From Bacteriovoracaceae bacterium (lineage in GTDB: Bacteria > Bdellovibrionota > UBA1018), in the NCBI GenBank assembly GCA_023250795.1, contig JAHFAB010000178.1, forward strand, positions 1 through 5,011: DNA of 5,011 nt, written 5' to 3'. This document shows positions 1 through 5,011 of this stretch, piece by piece. How positions within the stretch are numbered: position 1 is the stretch's first letter; every line of letters begins with the position of its first letter. The translations under genes and the position numbers were made by a program. Under the pieces are notes generated by a model that had not been told where the DNA came from, did no database searches, and worked only from the letters and a program-made list of their open reading frames with translations.

Positions 1-1
1 C

Positions 2-598
2 ACGGGCAGACTCGGTTTTACAGGCGATTTCGGGCGATATTTTATTCGTATCGCTGGGGCTGGCTACCGAGATGAGGTTTGGAACCCAGATGGAGAGTTC
101 ACTTTTCAAATTGCAAATGGAGGAGAAAGAATCCGCGAAAAAGATGTGCTTGATGGTGGGTTTTTAGAACTCGTTCGATTGGGAGTGAGATCTGCCCACG
201 ATCCAATGATCCAAGAATCCGTTTCTGTTTATGACCGTCATCTCAAAGTAAATATAAATAATACCGGCCCCGCTTATTACCGATATACTGGAGACCGTTA
301 TAATTACGACGACACCTCTGGAACACAAACACACGGGATGCTCTGGCCTCTTCTCACGGGTGAACGAGGGCATTATGCCTTTGCTTCGGTTAGAGAAAAA
401 GGGGCAGATCAGGGCACCTCTGGTGACTCTTATATAATAGCTATAGAAAAAATGGCAACTTCTTCTTTCATGCTCCCCGAACAAGTTTGGGATGGGGGAG
501 AATTTCAGGGTTTACCCACAGGCGCTGCTACGCCGCTGGGTTGGGCACACGCAGAGTACATCCATTTGCTGAGAGAAAAACAGAACGCAATGCATTAA
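2..598 (+). CDS. Glucoamylase-type GH15 glycoside hydrolase, C-terminal part (5' end outside window)
   Basis: The reading frame is open from base 2 to the TAA at 596-598 and gives the last 198 residues of a longer protein. It matches the C-terminal half of the (alpha/alpha)6 catalytic domain of bacterial glucoamylases, which release glucose from the non-reducing ends of alpha-glucans. Visible blocks in order are DVLDGGFLELVRLG (about residues 48-61), SVYDRHL, WPLLTGERGHY (about 115-125), MLPEQVWD (about 157-164) and GAATPLGWAHAEYIHLLR near the end. The Glu of LPEQVWD, codon 479-481, corresponds by family knowledge to the catalytic base of GH15; the general acid lies upstream, outside the window. 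The protein ends just past the catalytic domain, so there is no added starch-binding domain at this end. A glucodextranase or trehalase-like GH15 specificity cannot be excluded. The next gene's promoter starts two bases after the stop, so this gene is probably a separate transcript. Confidence 0.9.
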   Translation, partial: TGRLGFTGDFGRYFIRIAGAGYRDEVWNPDGEFTFQIANGGERIREKDVLDGGFLELVRLGVRSAHDPMIQESVSVYDRHLKVNINNTGPAYYRYTGDRYNYDDTSGTQTHGMLWPLLTGERGHYAFASVREKGADQGTSGDSYIIAIEKMATSSFMLPEQVWDGGEFQGLPTGAATPLGWAHAEYIHLLREKQNAMH

Positions 599-600
599 GC

Positions 601-627
601 TTGACTTAGCGCGAAGTAAAATATATT
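601..627 (+). promoter_or_regulatory. Putative sigma70-like promoter for the kinase-like gene
   Basis: TTGACT at 601-606 resembles a -35 box and TATATT at 622-627 a -10 box. The spacer is 15 bp (16 if the -35 is taken as CTTGAC at 600-605), shorter than the usual 17. The same pair (TTGACT and TATACT, same spacing) stands before the flavoenzyme gene, which supports it. Transcription would start near 634, giving a 5'UTR of about 37 bases. A small dyad at 611-630 overlaps the spacer and the -10 box and could be an operator. Confidence 0.55.
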
Positions 628-667
628 TGCTGCCTCGGGGTTAGTTTCACGCGTGTATGCGGGGGGA
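601..667 (+). repeat. Leader repeat, copy 1 (promoter, 5'UTR and G-rich ribosome-binding tract)
   Basis: This 67-bp stretch aligns without gaps to 1731-1797, with 55 of 67 bases identical by hand count. Blocks that match exactly include TTGACTTA, GTAAAATATA, TTGCTGC (one base differs just after), TCGGGG, TAGTTT and GGGGGGA. The similarity begins abruptly at TTGACT; the bases before it (end of the glucoamylase gene) do not match the bases before copy 2. The match runs into the coding sequence, with one indel between the G-run and ATG. Conservation of spacing suggests a functional promoter and UTR rather than chance. Whether it arose by gene duplication or by movement of a module cannot be decided from two copies. 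Confidence 0.85.
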
Positions 668-699
668 GTCATGGGGGTTTTTAGGGGGATTTTTAGGGG
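661..699 (+). promoter_or_regulatory. G6 ribosome-binding tract and G-quadruplex motif over the start codon
   Basis: Four G-runs lie on the sense strand at 661-666 (G6), 673-677 (G5), 684-688 (G5) and 696-699 (G4), separated by loops of 6, 6 and 7 bases. This satisfies the common G3+N1-7 quadruplex pattern. The first run with the following AG is the only Shine-Dalgarno-like element, and it sits unusually close to the ATG at 671. Folding of this mRNA region would hide both the ribosome-binding site and the start codon. The motif is seen directly; folding and a regulatory effect are inferred. Confidence 0.45.
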
Positions 700-1606
700 C
701 GTTCTTGCATCTTTGTGGGTATTTTTAGTTCAATCAAATTTCGCTATGCTCTCTTCTTGGGCAAGTTCTTGCGATGATTTTTTCACAGACACTACTGCGG
801 TAGTCATAAAAAAAGATAAAAAGGGAATCAGAATTTTTAGGATTCAAAACGAAAATGGCCAAACTTCTTACTTCAAGGAAGCCCCCCCCTATGACACAGC
901 TCCTCGATTACACTTAATATTCGACGATACAGAAATGCCAGTCATTGCTCACTCTATAGCTAAAAGTTTTGGATTAGAACAAGTCGTTCCTAATGCTGTA
1001 TTTCAACCAAACGGAATTGTATTATCTGTCAAAGGAAAACAATTGCAAACAAAACCAGGAATACTGCAAGAAGGCGTGAATGACTTAATCACTCCGATTG
1101 ATGATTTTTTTCTGAAAAATCCAGGAAAACAGCCAACTGCTGCTGGCATTCAAACTATTCTTAACCAAGGTGAATGGCCCAGACTTTACGCAGATTGGAA
1201 AATACTCTGGAGAATTTTTATGCAAACAGACCTAAACATTGCAAACCTTGCACATCATAATGGAAGACTTTGCGTTTTCGACACAGGAGATTTATTGAGT
1301 CTTCCAAATATTCGAATGGAAATGGGGATCATCCAGGACTCACATAATTCTGACTTTAATATGCCAGGAAATCATTGGGACCGTATTGAACACCGTCCAG
1401 ACTTTCGCAAGGCAGATCCAGAGTATAAAAATCTTGTTCTAAAAATAGCCAATGAAAGTGAAGAAGCAACCAGTGCTCGTCTAGGAAAGAGTCTGGATGA
1501 CTTTTTTAAGCCTCCAAAAGGGTCTGTGCGTGACCATGTACGCTTCATGAAGCAAGAGGCCAGAAAAGTGCTGGAGCTTTTAGAGAGGGATCCTTTCTCG
1601 TATTGA
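671..1606 (+). CDS. Exported protein with a protein-kinase-like fold signature
   Basis: This protein of 311 aa has no name I recognise. Residues 1-32 form a signal peptide: positive MGVFRGIFRG, a hydrophobic stretch VLASLWVFLV, then SSWASS before Cys34. The -1 residue is not typical of a lipobox, so signal peptidase I cleavage is more likely than lipidation. The mature part shows spacing typical of kinase-like folds (protein kinase, HipA, FAM20 or PI-kinase relatives): Lys69 in YFKE as possible ATP lysine, Glu88 in DTEMP at the start of a helix, GLEQVVPN (101-108) like the 'lgl..vP' hinge region, D187-L-N189-I-A-N192 as catalytic loop, and D204-T-G as metal-binding motif 12 residues later. 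The assignment rests on these motifs alone; substrate and activity are unknown. I chose ATG 671, which follows the G-run and aligns with the flavoenzyme start. The in-frame GTG at 653 lies before the G-run and is less likely. A C8 tract occurs at 882-889. The gene is visibly A/T-richer than the glucoamylase end. Confidence 0.85.
   Translation: MGVFRGIFRGVLASLWVFLVQSNFAMLSSWASSCDDFFTDTTAVVIKKDKKGIRIFRIQNENGQTSYFKEAPPYDTAPRLHLIFDDTEMPVIAHSIAKSFGLEQVVPNAVFQPNGIVLSVKGKQLQTKPGILQEGVNDLITPIDDFFLKNPGKQPTAAGIQTILNQGEWPRLYADWKILWRIFMQTDLNIANLAHHNGRLCVFDTGDLLSLPNIRMEMGIIQDSHNSDFNMPGNHWDRIEHRPDFRKADPEYKNLVLKIANESEEATSARLGKSLDDFFKPPKGSVRDHVRFMKQEARKVLELLERDPFSY
678..701 (+). repeat. 12-bp in-frame tandem duplication in the signal peptide
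   Basis: Two adjacent 12-base units, 678-689 and 690-701, share TTTTTAGGGG and differ only in the last two bases. They encode F-R-G-I and F-R-G-V (residues 4-11). The flavoenzyme leader has a single F-R unit here, so the duplication accounts for the four-residue length difference between the two signal peptides. It also supplies the fourth G-run of the quadruplex motif. Confidence 0.75.
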
Positions 1607-1730
1607 GACGAGTCATAATTAATGCATTGCATTGTTATTATACTGCTGTGCGTTAATTAAACTAACTCTTTGTAATTCTATATTTATTTTTTTTTCGCAC
1701 AAGATAACCAGTCGCACTGCAATTCAAAAT
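1607..1730. other. AT-rich intergenic gap without a gene
   Basis: No credible coding sequence is present on either strand. The gap holds a long-loop inverted repeat at 1616-1659 and a T9 tract at 1687-1695. The DNA is strongly AT-rich. It separates the kinase-like gene from the second leader copy, so the two exported proteins probably have separate promoters. Confidence 0.6.
1616..1659 (+). terminator. Inverted repeat, possible transcription end of the kinase-like gene
   Basis: TAATTAATGCA (1616-1626) can pair over 11 positions with TGCGTTAATTA (1649-1659), including one G-U pair, leaving a loop of 22 bases. The stem is AT-rich and the nearest T-run (1687-1695) lies 27 bases downstream, so this is not a standard Rho-independent terminator. 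It may instead be a Rho-type end, a protein-binding dyad, or chance in AT-rich DNA. Confidence 0.25.
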
Positions 1731-1757
1731 TTGACTTAATGCAAGGTAAAATATACT
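1731..1757 (+). promoter_or_regulatory. Putative sigma70-like promoter for the flavoenzyme gene
   Basis: TTGACT at 1731-1736 and TATACT at 1752-1757 are good -35 and -10 matches with a 15-bp spacer (16 if TTTGAC at 1730-1735 is used). The arrangement is identical to that at 601-627. The expected transcription start is near 1764, leaving a 5'UTR of about 38 bases that is itself conserved between the copies. The dyad GCAAG (1741-1745) / CTTGC (1756-1760) straddles the -10 box. Confidence 0.55.
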
Positions 1758-1797
1758 TGCTGCGTCGGGGATAGTTTTACGTTTGTGTGTGGGGGGA
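1731..1797 (+). repeat. Leader repeat, copy 2 (promoter, 5'UTR and G-rich ribosome-binding tract)
   Basis: This is the second copy of the 67-bp leader at 601-667, at 55/67 identity with no internal gap. The first six bases and the final GGGGGGA are identical, and the differences are scattered single bases. After the G-run this copy has AATTC before the ATG where copy 1 has AGTC, so the start is one base farther from the G-run. The downstream signal peptides are also related, so the repeat unit is larger than the promoter. Confidence 0.85.
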
Positions 1798-1801
1798 ATT
1801 C

Positions 1802-3652
1802 ATGGGGAAATTTAGATCTGTATTAGCGGCTTTTTTAGCATTTTCAATTCAAATTCAATTCATAACAAGTTCATTTGCAAGTACGTGTGATGGGTTTTTT
1901 GGCTCTAAAGAAGAAAAACAGGAGTACCTCAAAAAACGGTACGGGATTAATCCGAGTGAACTACAATTCAGTGTCAAAGATGGAATTCCGGTTTTGGTCC
2001 GTGGGTCTGGCTACGAAACGCTCGCACCCAAATTGCTCCCTGAAGAAGTCATCAGAACAGGCGAGACTTACGACGTTGTCGTTGTGGGAGGAGGTCCAGC
2101 TGGCATGATTTCTGCGCTTTATTTGACTGACACTCCTCATGGAGGAACGCCTTGGAAAGTACTTTTACTTGAACGTGAAGCAAAACTCGGAGGTCTTGCA
2201 AGCGGGAGTGAACTCAATGGAATTCGCGTAGGGGCCGGGGCTGCCTACTCGGCAGGTCCAGGAGATCTCAAACAATATCGAATTTTTCAACACATTGGGT
2301 TGGGTGATTATAAGAAAAAGCTCTCCATCCATGATCCGATCGACAGTTTTCTTTGGAATGGAGAACTCTACCCTGACGTTTGGGAAGAGCCCTCTCTTGA
2401 AAAACTACCCGCTAGTTTTGAACTCGCAAAACATGCCATCATTCATGCGGATGACCTGAAAATGTTTTCCACAGATTCGCCAATTGGGAGAAAAACAGAT
2501 CAAATAGATTGGGCCACCTTTGTCAGAAAAATGCCTGAAATGGTCTCAAAACTAAAAGACAGAAAATCAAAAGAAATCTACGATCGTTTTTTATATGACC
2601 CAAAAGTCAATCGGGCTGATCCAATGGCGGATACACTGTTGCTATTTGATAATTACGGACGCAGTGCGCTTGGGGGGACTTCAGAACAGATTTCTGCTCG
2701 TCAGTTTGGAGATTTTTATCGTTCGGAGCTTGAAAAACGCTATACAGGAATGTTTGGCACAGGAGAAGTGACAGAAGCCCTTAGAGGGAAACTCCAAGAC
2801 CCAAAACGAGAACTGAACATTCTCACAAACGCTCCTGTGGCCAGTATTAAAACTCACGAGACAGGAGCAACGGTCGTTTACGTACAAGCTGGAAAATTTT
2901 ATGAAGTGAAAACCAAAAAAGTGGTCTTTGCAGCACCTGCGAAGCTAGCACCAAAATTAATTACCGATTTTTCTGAGAAAGCACCTGACAGAACACAGAT
3001 TCTCAACGAAATGCCAATTACAGATTATGCCGTTCACATCGTCAGAGTAAAGGGGCACCCTTTTAGGGAGACTTATGACCTATGGATTCGTGATAAAAAT
3101 TATTCTTCAGAAAATGATCCCACTGACATCATTTTAGGACGTTGGATGGACCCTAAAATCAAAGGTTATGAGGGAATGAGAGATTTTGAAAACCATCCTG
3201 AAGACGATTATGGAGTTTTCACCATCTACCAACCCCTGGGTTCATCCCACCAAAGAGGGAGTTTTTCTGAAGAAGATTCCGTACTGCTAGCTGAGCACGC
3301 CGTCCGGCGCATGAAAGAAATCTTGGAACCTCTACTCAAAGAAAGATGGGGAACAGAGATCGAAGTGGAACTCGTAGAAACGAATCGCTGGCCATATTCA
3401 ATTCATATTGTACGCCCTGGAGAAATGGAAAGAACAGAGATTCTCGCCAAGCCTTTTGGCAACATCCATTTTGCAAATAATAATTTGGGTGCACCAGAAC
3501 TAGAAGAAGCCCTAGAGCGAGGATACGACGCTGCACTTAGGATCAACCGTGAACTCATTTATGAAAATGCTTCTACAGTTCCACCAACGAACGGAAAAAT
3601 TATTCCATTTCCTGATATTTTTCCGTCAAGCAGAAAAGAAAAACACAATTAA
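1802..3652 (+). CDS. Exported FAD-dependent oxidoreductase (amine oxidase / phytoene desaturase type)
   Basis: The protein has 616 aa from ATG 1802; the in-frame GTG at 1787 lies before the G-run and is rejected. Residues 1-28 are a Sec-like signal peptide (MGKFR, then VLAAFLAFSIQIQF, SSFAST) without a twin-arginine motif, followed by C29-D-G-F-F. A charged linker leads to a Rossmann FAD site: DVVVVGGGPAG (91-101, G96-x-G98-x-x-G101), Glu124 at the end of the second strand for ribose binding, and KLGGLASG (129-135). Residues 373-380 (KVVFAAPA) match the strand-turn typical of this superfamily. The C-terminal block GNIHFANNNLGAPELEEALERGYDAALRI (553-581) is the amine-oxidase flavin-contact segment, but with FANNN where FAGD or FAGE is usual. 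The enzyme probably oxidises a small molecule; the substrate cannot be read from sequence. Export of a flavoprotein by Sec is uncommon, so cofactor loading outside the cytoplasm, or an alternative role for the N-terminus, has to be assumed. dprA follows 31 bp downstream. Confidence 0.88.
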   Translation: MGKFRSVLAAFLAFSIQIQFITSSFASTCDGFFGSKEEKQEYLKKRYGINPSELQFSVKDGIPVLVRGSGYETLAPKLLPEEVIRTGETYDVVVVGGGPAGMISALYLTDTPHGGTPWKVLLLEREAKLGGLASGSELNGIRVGAGAAYSAGPGDLKQYRIFQHIGLGDYKKKLSIHDPIDSFLWNGELYPDVWEEPSLEKLPASFELAKHAIIHADDLKMFSTDSPIGRKTDQIDWATFVRKMPEMVSKLKDRKSKEIYDRFLYDPKVNRADPMADTLLLFDNYGRSALGGTSEQISARQFGDFYRSELEKRYTGMFGTGEVTEALRGKLQDPKRELNILTNAPVASIKTHETGATVVYVQAGKFYEVKTKKVVFAAPAKLAPKLITDFSEKAPDRTQILNEMPITDYAVHIVRVKGHPFRETYDLWIRDKNYSSENDPTDIILGRWMDPKIKGYEGMRDFENHPEDDYGVFTIYQPLGSSHQRGSFSEEDSVLLAEHAVRRMKEILEPLLKERWGTEIEVELVETNRWPYSIHIVRPGEMERTEILAKPFGNIHFANNNLGAPELEEALERGYDAALRINRELIYENASTVPPTNGKIIPFPDIFPSSRKEKHN

Positions 3653-3683
3653 AGTAGGCACAGTTCTTGCTTTGAGATTTCAC

Positions 3684-4652
3684 ATGAAAACTGAAAAAAT
3701 GAACCCCCACCCAATCCACACCCTCACTGTTCAAGCCCACTCCAAAACTTACCCTGAACTTTGGAATGTCCAAAGTCCCCCTAAAACTCTCTACATCCAA
3801 GGCCAGGAAAAAAGTTTAGAGCTCCTCAATCAACTCCCAATGCGTGGACTTGCAATCGTTGGCACTCGAGAGCCTACTCCTCACACTGCACATTTTCTCA
3901 AGAGCCAAGTACACGCCCTCAGAGGGACGAAACTCGTCATACTATCGGGTTTTGCTCGTGGAATTGACACGATTGCTCACCAGGCAGCGCTCGATGTCGG
4001 GCTCCCCACCCTTGCGATCTTGGGAGCAGGCTTGGACATCCCCTACCCTAGAGAAAACGAAAAATTACGGGAACGCCTCTTGAATCAAGGTGGGCTTCTC
4101 ATCTCCGAGTTTCCACCTGGCACTACGGCTTACGCTTCAAACTTTCTTCAAAGAAATCGACTCATCGCAGCATGGTCTCAGGCAACTTGGGTGGTCGAAG
4201 CTCCATTTCGATCGGGGAGTCTCAATACAGCATATTGGGCAAGGGAACATCAACGAACCTGTTATTCCACCCCCTGTTTCCCCGGAGACGTCCACCAGCA
4301 GGGCAATCAGAAGCTGATCGACCAAGATCATGCCACCCCCTACTGGGGCGTTCATAGCTTGGGATCCACCTGGCTGGAACTGGCCACACATTTAAAAACA
4401 AGTCTGAAACCCGGACTCATAGTCCGAAACCTGGACTCTTCTCCTTCTTCTGAAGAAGTAATCCTGAGCAATAAAGTGAGTGTTCTGACATCCCTCCAAG
4501 GGGGAGCACAAGTGGGAGAACTCTTAGATTGGGCGATTTCTGTAGACTGGACCCCTCAGAAATTCTATACGGCATTGGAAAATGCAATTCAAATGGGACT
4601 TTTGATCGATAAAAACGGTCTGCTCTTGAAAAATGAAGTAGTTTCCGACTAA
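3684..4652 (+). CDS. dprA: DNA-processing protein DprA (Smf)
   Basis: This is DprA (322 aa), the cytoplasmic protein that binds incoming single-stranded DNA during natural transformation and loads RecA. The Rossmann-like domain is complete: LAIVGTRE (56-63), ILSGFARGIDTIAHQAALD (86-104), LAILGAGLDIPYP (110-122), LLISEFPPGT (138-147), QRNRLIAAWS (156-165), VVEAPFRSGSLNTA (170-183) and the tail CFPGDVHQQGNQKLI (198-212). Small departures from the usual pattern are FLQRNR for FPxRNR and AAWS for AGLS. Residues about 255-318 fit the small C-terminal winged-helix domain. There is no N-terminal SAM domain. The frame stays open upstream to 3549, but that part overlaps the flavoenzyme gene. ATG 3684 follows a weak GAG at 3674-3676, and ATG 3699 is an alternative. 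No separate promoter is evident in the 31-bp gap. topA follows after 11 bp, a neighbour order known from several phyla. Confidence 0.95.
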   Translation: MKTEKMNPHPIHTLTVQAHSKTYPELWNVQSPPKTLYIQGQEKSLELLNQLPMRGLAIVGTREPTPHTAHFLKSQVHALRGTKLVILSGFARGIDTIAHQAALDVGLPTLAILGAGLDIPYPRENEKLRERLLNQGGLLISEFPPGTTAYASNFLQRNRLIAAWSQATWVVEAPFRSGSLNTAYWAREHQRTCYSTPCFPGDVHQQGNQKLIDQDHATPYWGVHSLGSTWLELATHLKTSLKPGLIVRNLDSSPSSEEVILSNKVSVLTSLQGGAQVGELLDWAISVDWTPQKFYTALENAIQMGLLIDKNGLLLKNEVVSD

Positions 4653-4663
4653 AGTAATATCAT

Positions 4664-5011
4664 ATGTCTAAAAAAGCACTGGTCATCGTCGAATCACCAT
4701 CGAAAGCTAAAACCATCCAAAAGTACTTGGGGCGCGAATACATCGTCAAAGCCAGCGTGGGTCACATCAAAGACCTCCCCAAAGCCAAGCTCGGAGTAGA
4801 TCCTAAAAAAGGGTTCAAAGCAGATTATCAACTCATCCCCTCTAAAATCAAAGTCATGGAAGAATTGAGAAAGGCCGCTGCTCTTGTCCCAGAATTATAC
4901 CTCGCAACAGACCCGGACCGAGAAGGAGAGGCCATTGCTTTTCATATTAATGAGGAACTCAAAGCGCGTGGGAAAAAAGTTCACCGCGTTTTGTTCAACG
5001 CCATCACGAAG
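4664..5011 (+). CDS. topA: DNA topoisomerase I, N-terminal part (3' end outside window)
   Basis: The first 116 residues of type IA topoisomerase I are present and the frame runs off the window end. The enzyme relaxes negative supercoils by a tyrosine-linked single-strand break. The TOPRIM domain is clear: ALVIVESPSKAKTI (5-18) with the catalytic/metal Glu10, ASVGHIKDLP (30-39), and LATDPDREGEAIAFHI (80-95) with acidic residues D83, D85 and E87. By family knowledge these correspond to E9, D111, D113 and E115 of E. coli TopA. The active-site tyrosine and the zinc or C-terminal repeats lie beyond the window. The last visible residues are FNAITK, where many homologues have FNEITK. The start is 11 bp after the dprA stop, with no strong Shine-Dalgarno sequence, which fits translation within a shared transcript. 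Confidence 0.97.
   Translation, partial: MSKKALVIVESPSKAKTIQKYLGREYIVKASVGHIKDLPKAKLGVDPKKGFKADYQLIPSKIKVMEELRKAAALVPELYLATDPDREGEAIAFHINEELKARGKKVHRVLFNAITK

Noticed and set aside
653..670. Upstream in-frame GTG start for the kinase-like gene (and the equivalent GTG at 1787 for the flavoenzyme)
   Set aside because: Both GTGs lie before the G-rich ribosome-binding tract and would add uncharged residues in front of the signal peptide. The ATGs at 671 and 1802 align with each other and follow the tract.
1372..1632. Reverse-strand open frame of 86 codons opposite the kinase-like gene
   Set aside because: It is the antisense shadow of the C-terminal coding region, with low-complexity Ser/Arg/Phe-rich composition and no ribosome-binding site or recognisable motif.
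1627..1644. TATACT at 1639-1644 as a further promoter
   Set aside because: No -35-like hexamer stands at a suitable distance and the box lies in the loop of the inverted repeat; the promoter at 1731-1757 is better supported.
1607..1730. CRISPR array or tRNA in the intergenic gap
   Set aside because: There are no regularly spaced repeats and no cloverleaf or T-loop consensus.
601..1797. The leader repeats as ends of a mobile element
   Set aside because: They are direct and contain promoter and start-codon signals. No transposase, terminal inverted repeats or target-site duplication is seen around the 1.1-kb unit.
3549..3683. Upstream extension of dprA overlapping the flavoenzyme gene
   Set aside because: The added residues resemble no DprA sequence and lie out of frame over the flavoenzyme C-terminus; ATG 3684 in the gap is sufficient.
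4137..4391. Open frames on both strands inside dprA
   Set aside because: They overlap the conserved DprA motif region and their translations show no family features.

Overview
The window reads left to right on the + strand throughout. It holds five genes: the 3' end of a glycoside hydrolase family 15 glucoamylase (2-598), two exported proteins with matching leaders (671-1606 and 1802-3652), a DNA-processing protein DprA (3684-4652) and the 5' part of DNA topoisomerase I TopA (4664 to the window edge). The organism is a bacterium of moderate to low GC. Two Sec-type signal peptides with cysteine-containing mature N-termini suggest a Gram-negative (didermal) cell, perhaps a Bdellovibrionota or other former deltaproteobacterial lineage. 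That placement is inference: the dprA-topA order occurs in many phyla and does not settle it.

Region by region: 2-598 is carbohydrate metabolism. Two bases after its stop, at 601, begins a leader of about 70 bp (-35/-10-like boxes, short 5'UTR, G6 ribosome-binding tract) that drives a protein of 311 aa. This protein is not a recognised family member by name, but it carries the spaced signature of a protein-kinase-like fold (YFK ... TE ... DLNIAN ... FDTGD). An AT-rich gap with no gene (1607-1730) follows, holding a long-loop inverted repeat and a T9 tract. Then a second copy of the same leader (1731-1801) precedes a flavin-dependent oxidoreductase of 616 aa of the amine oxidase / phytoene desaturase type. 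dprA follows 31 bp later and topA 11 bp after dprA, so these may be read through from the flavoenzyme transcript.

The most unusual feature is the shared leader cassette. The two copies are 55/67 identical without gaps from the -35 box to the G-run. The similarity continues into the signal peptide and a C-D-x-F-F motif at the predicted mature N-terminus, and then stops: the mature domains are unrelated. This looks like a reusable expression-and-export module placed in front of different proteins. Within it, a small dyad is preserved by a compensatory base change. In the first copy only, a 12-bp tandem duplication creates a four-tract G-quadruplex motif over the ribosome-binding site and start codon. 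The kinase-like gene also contains a C8 tract that could slip. dprA and topA look like ordinary housekeeping genes with intact motifs.
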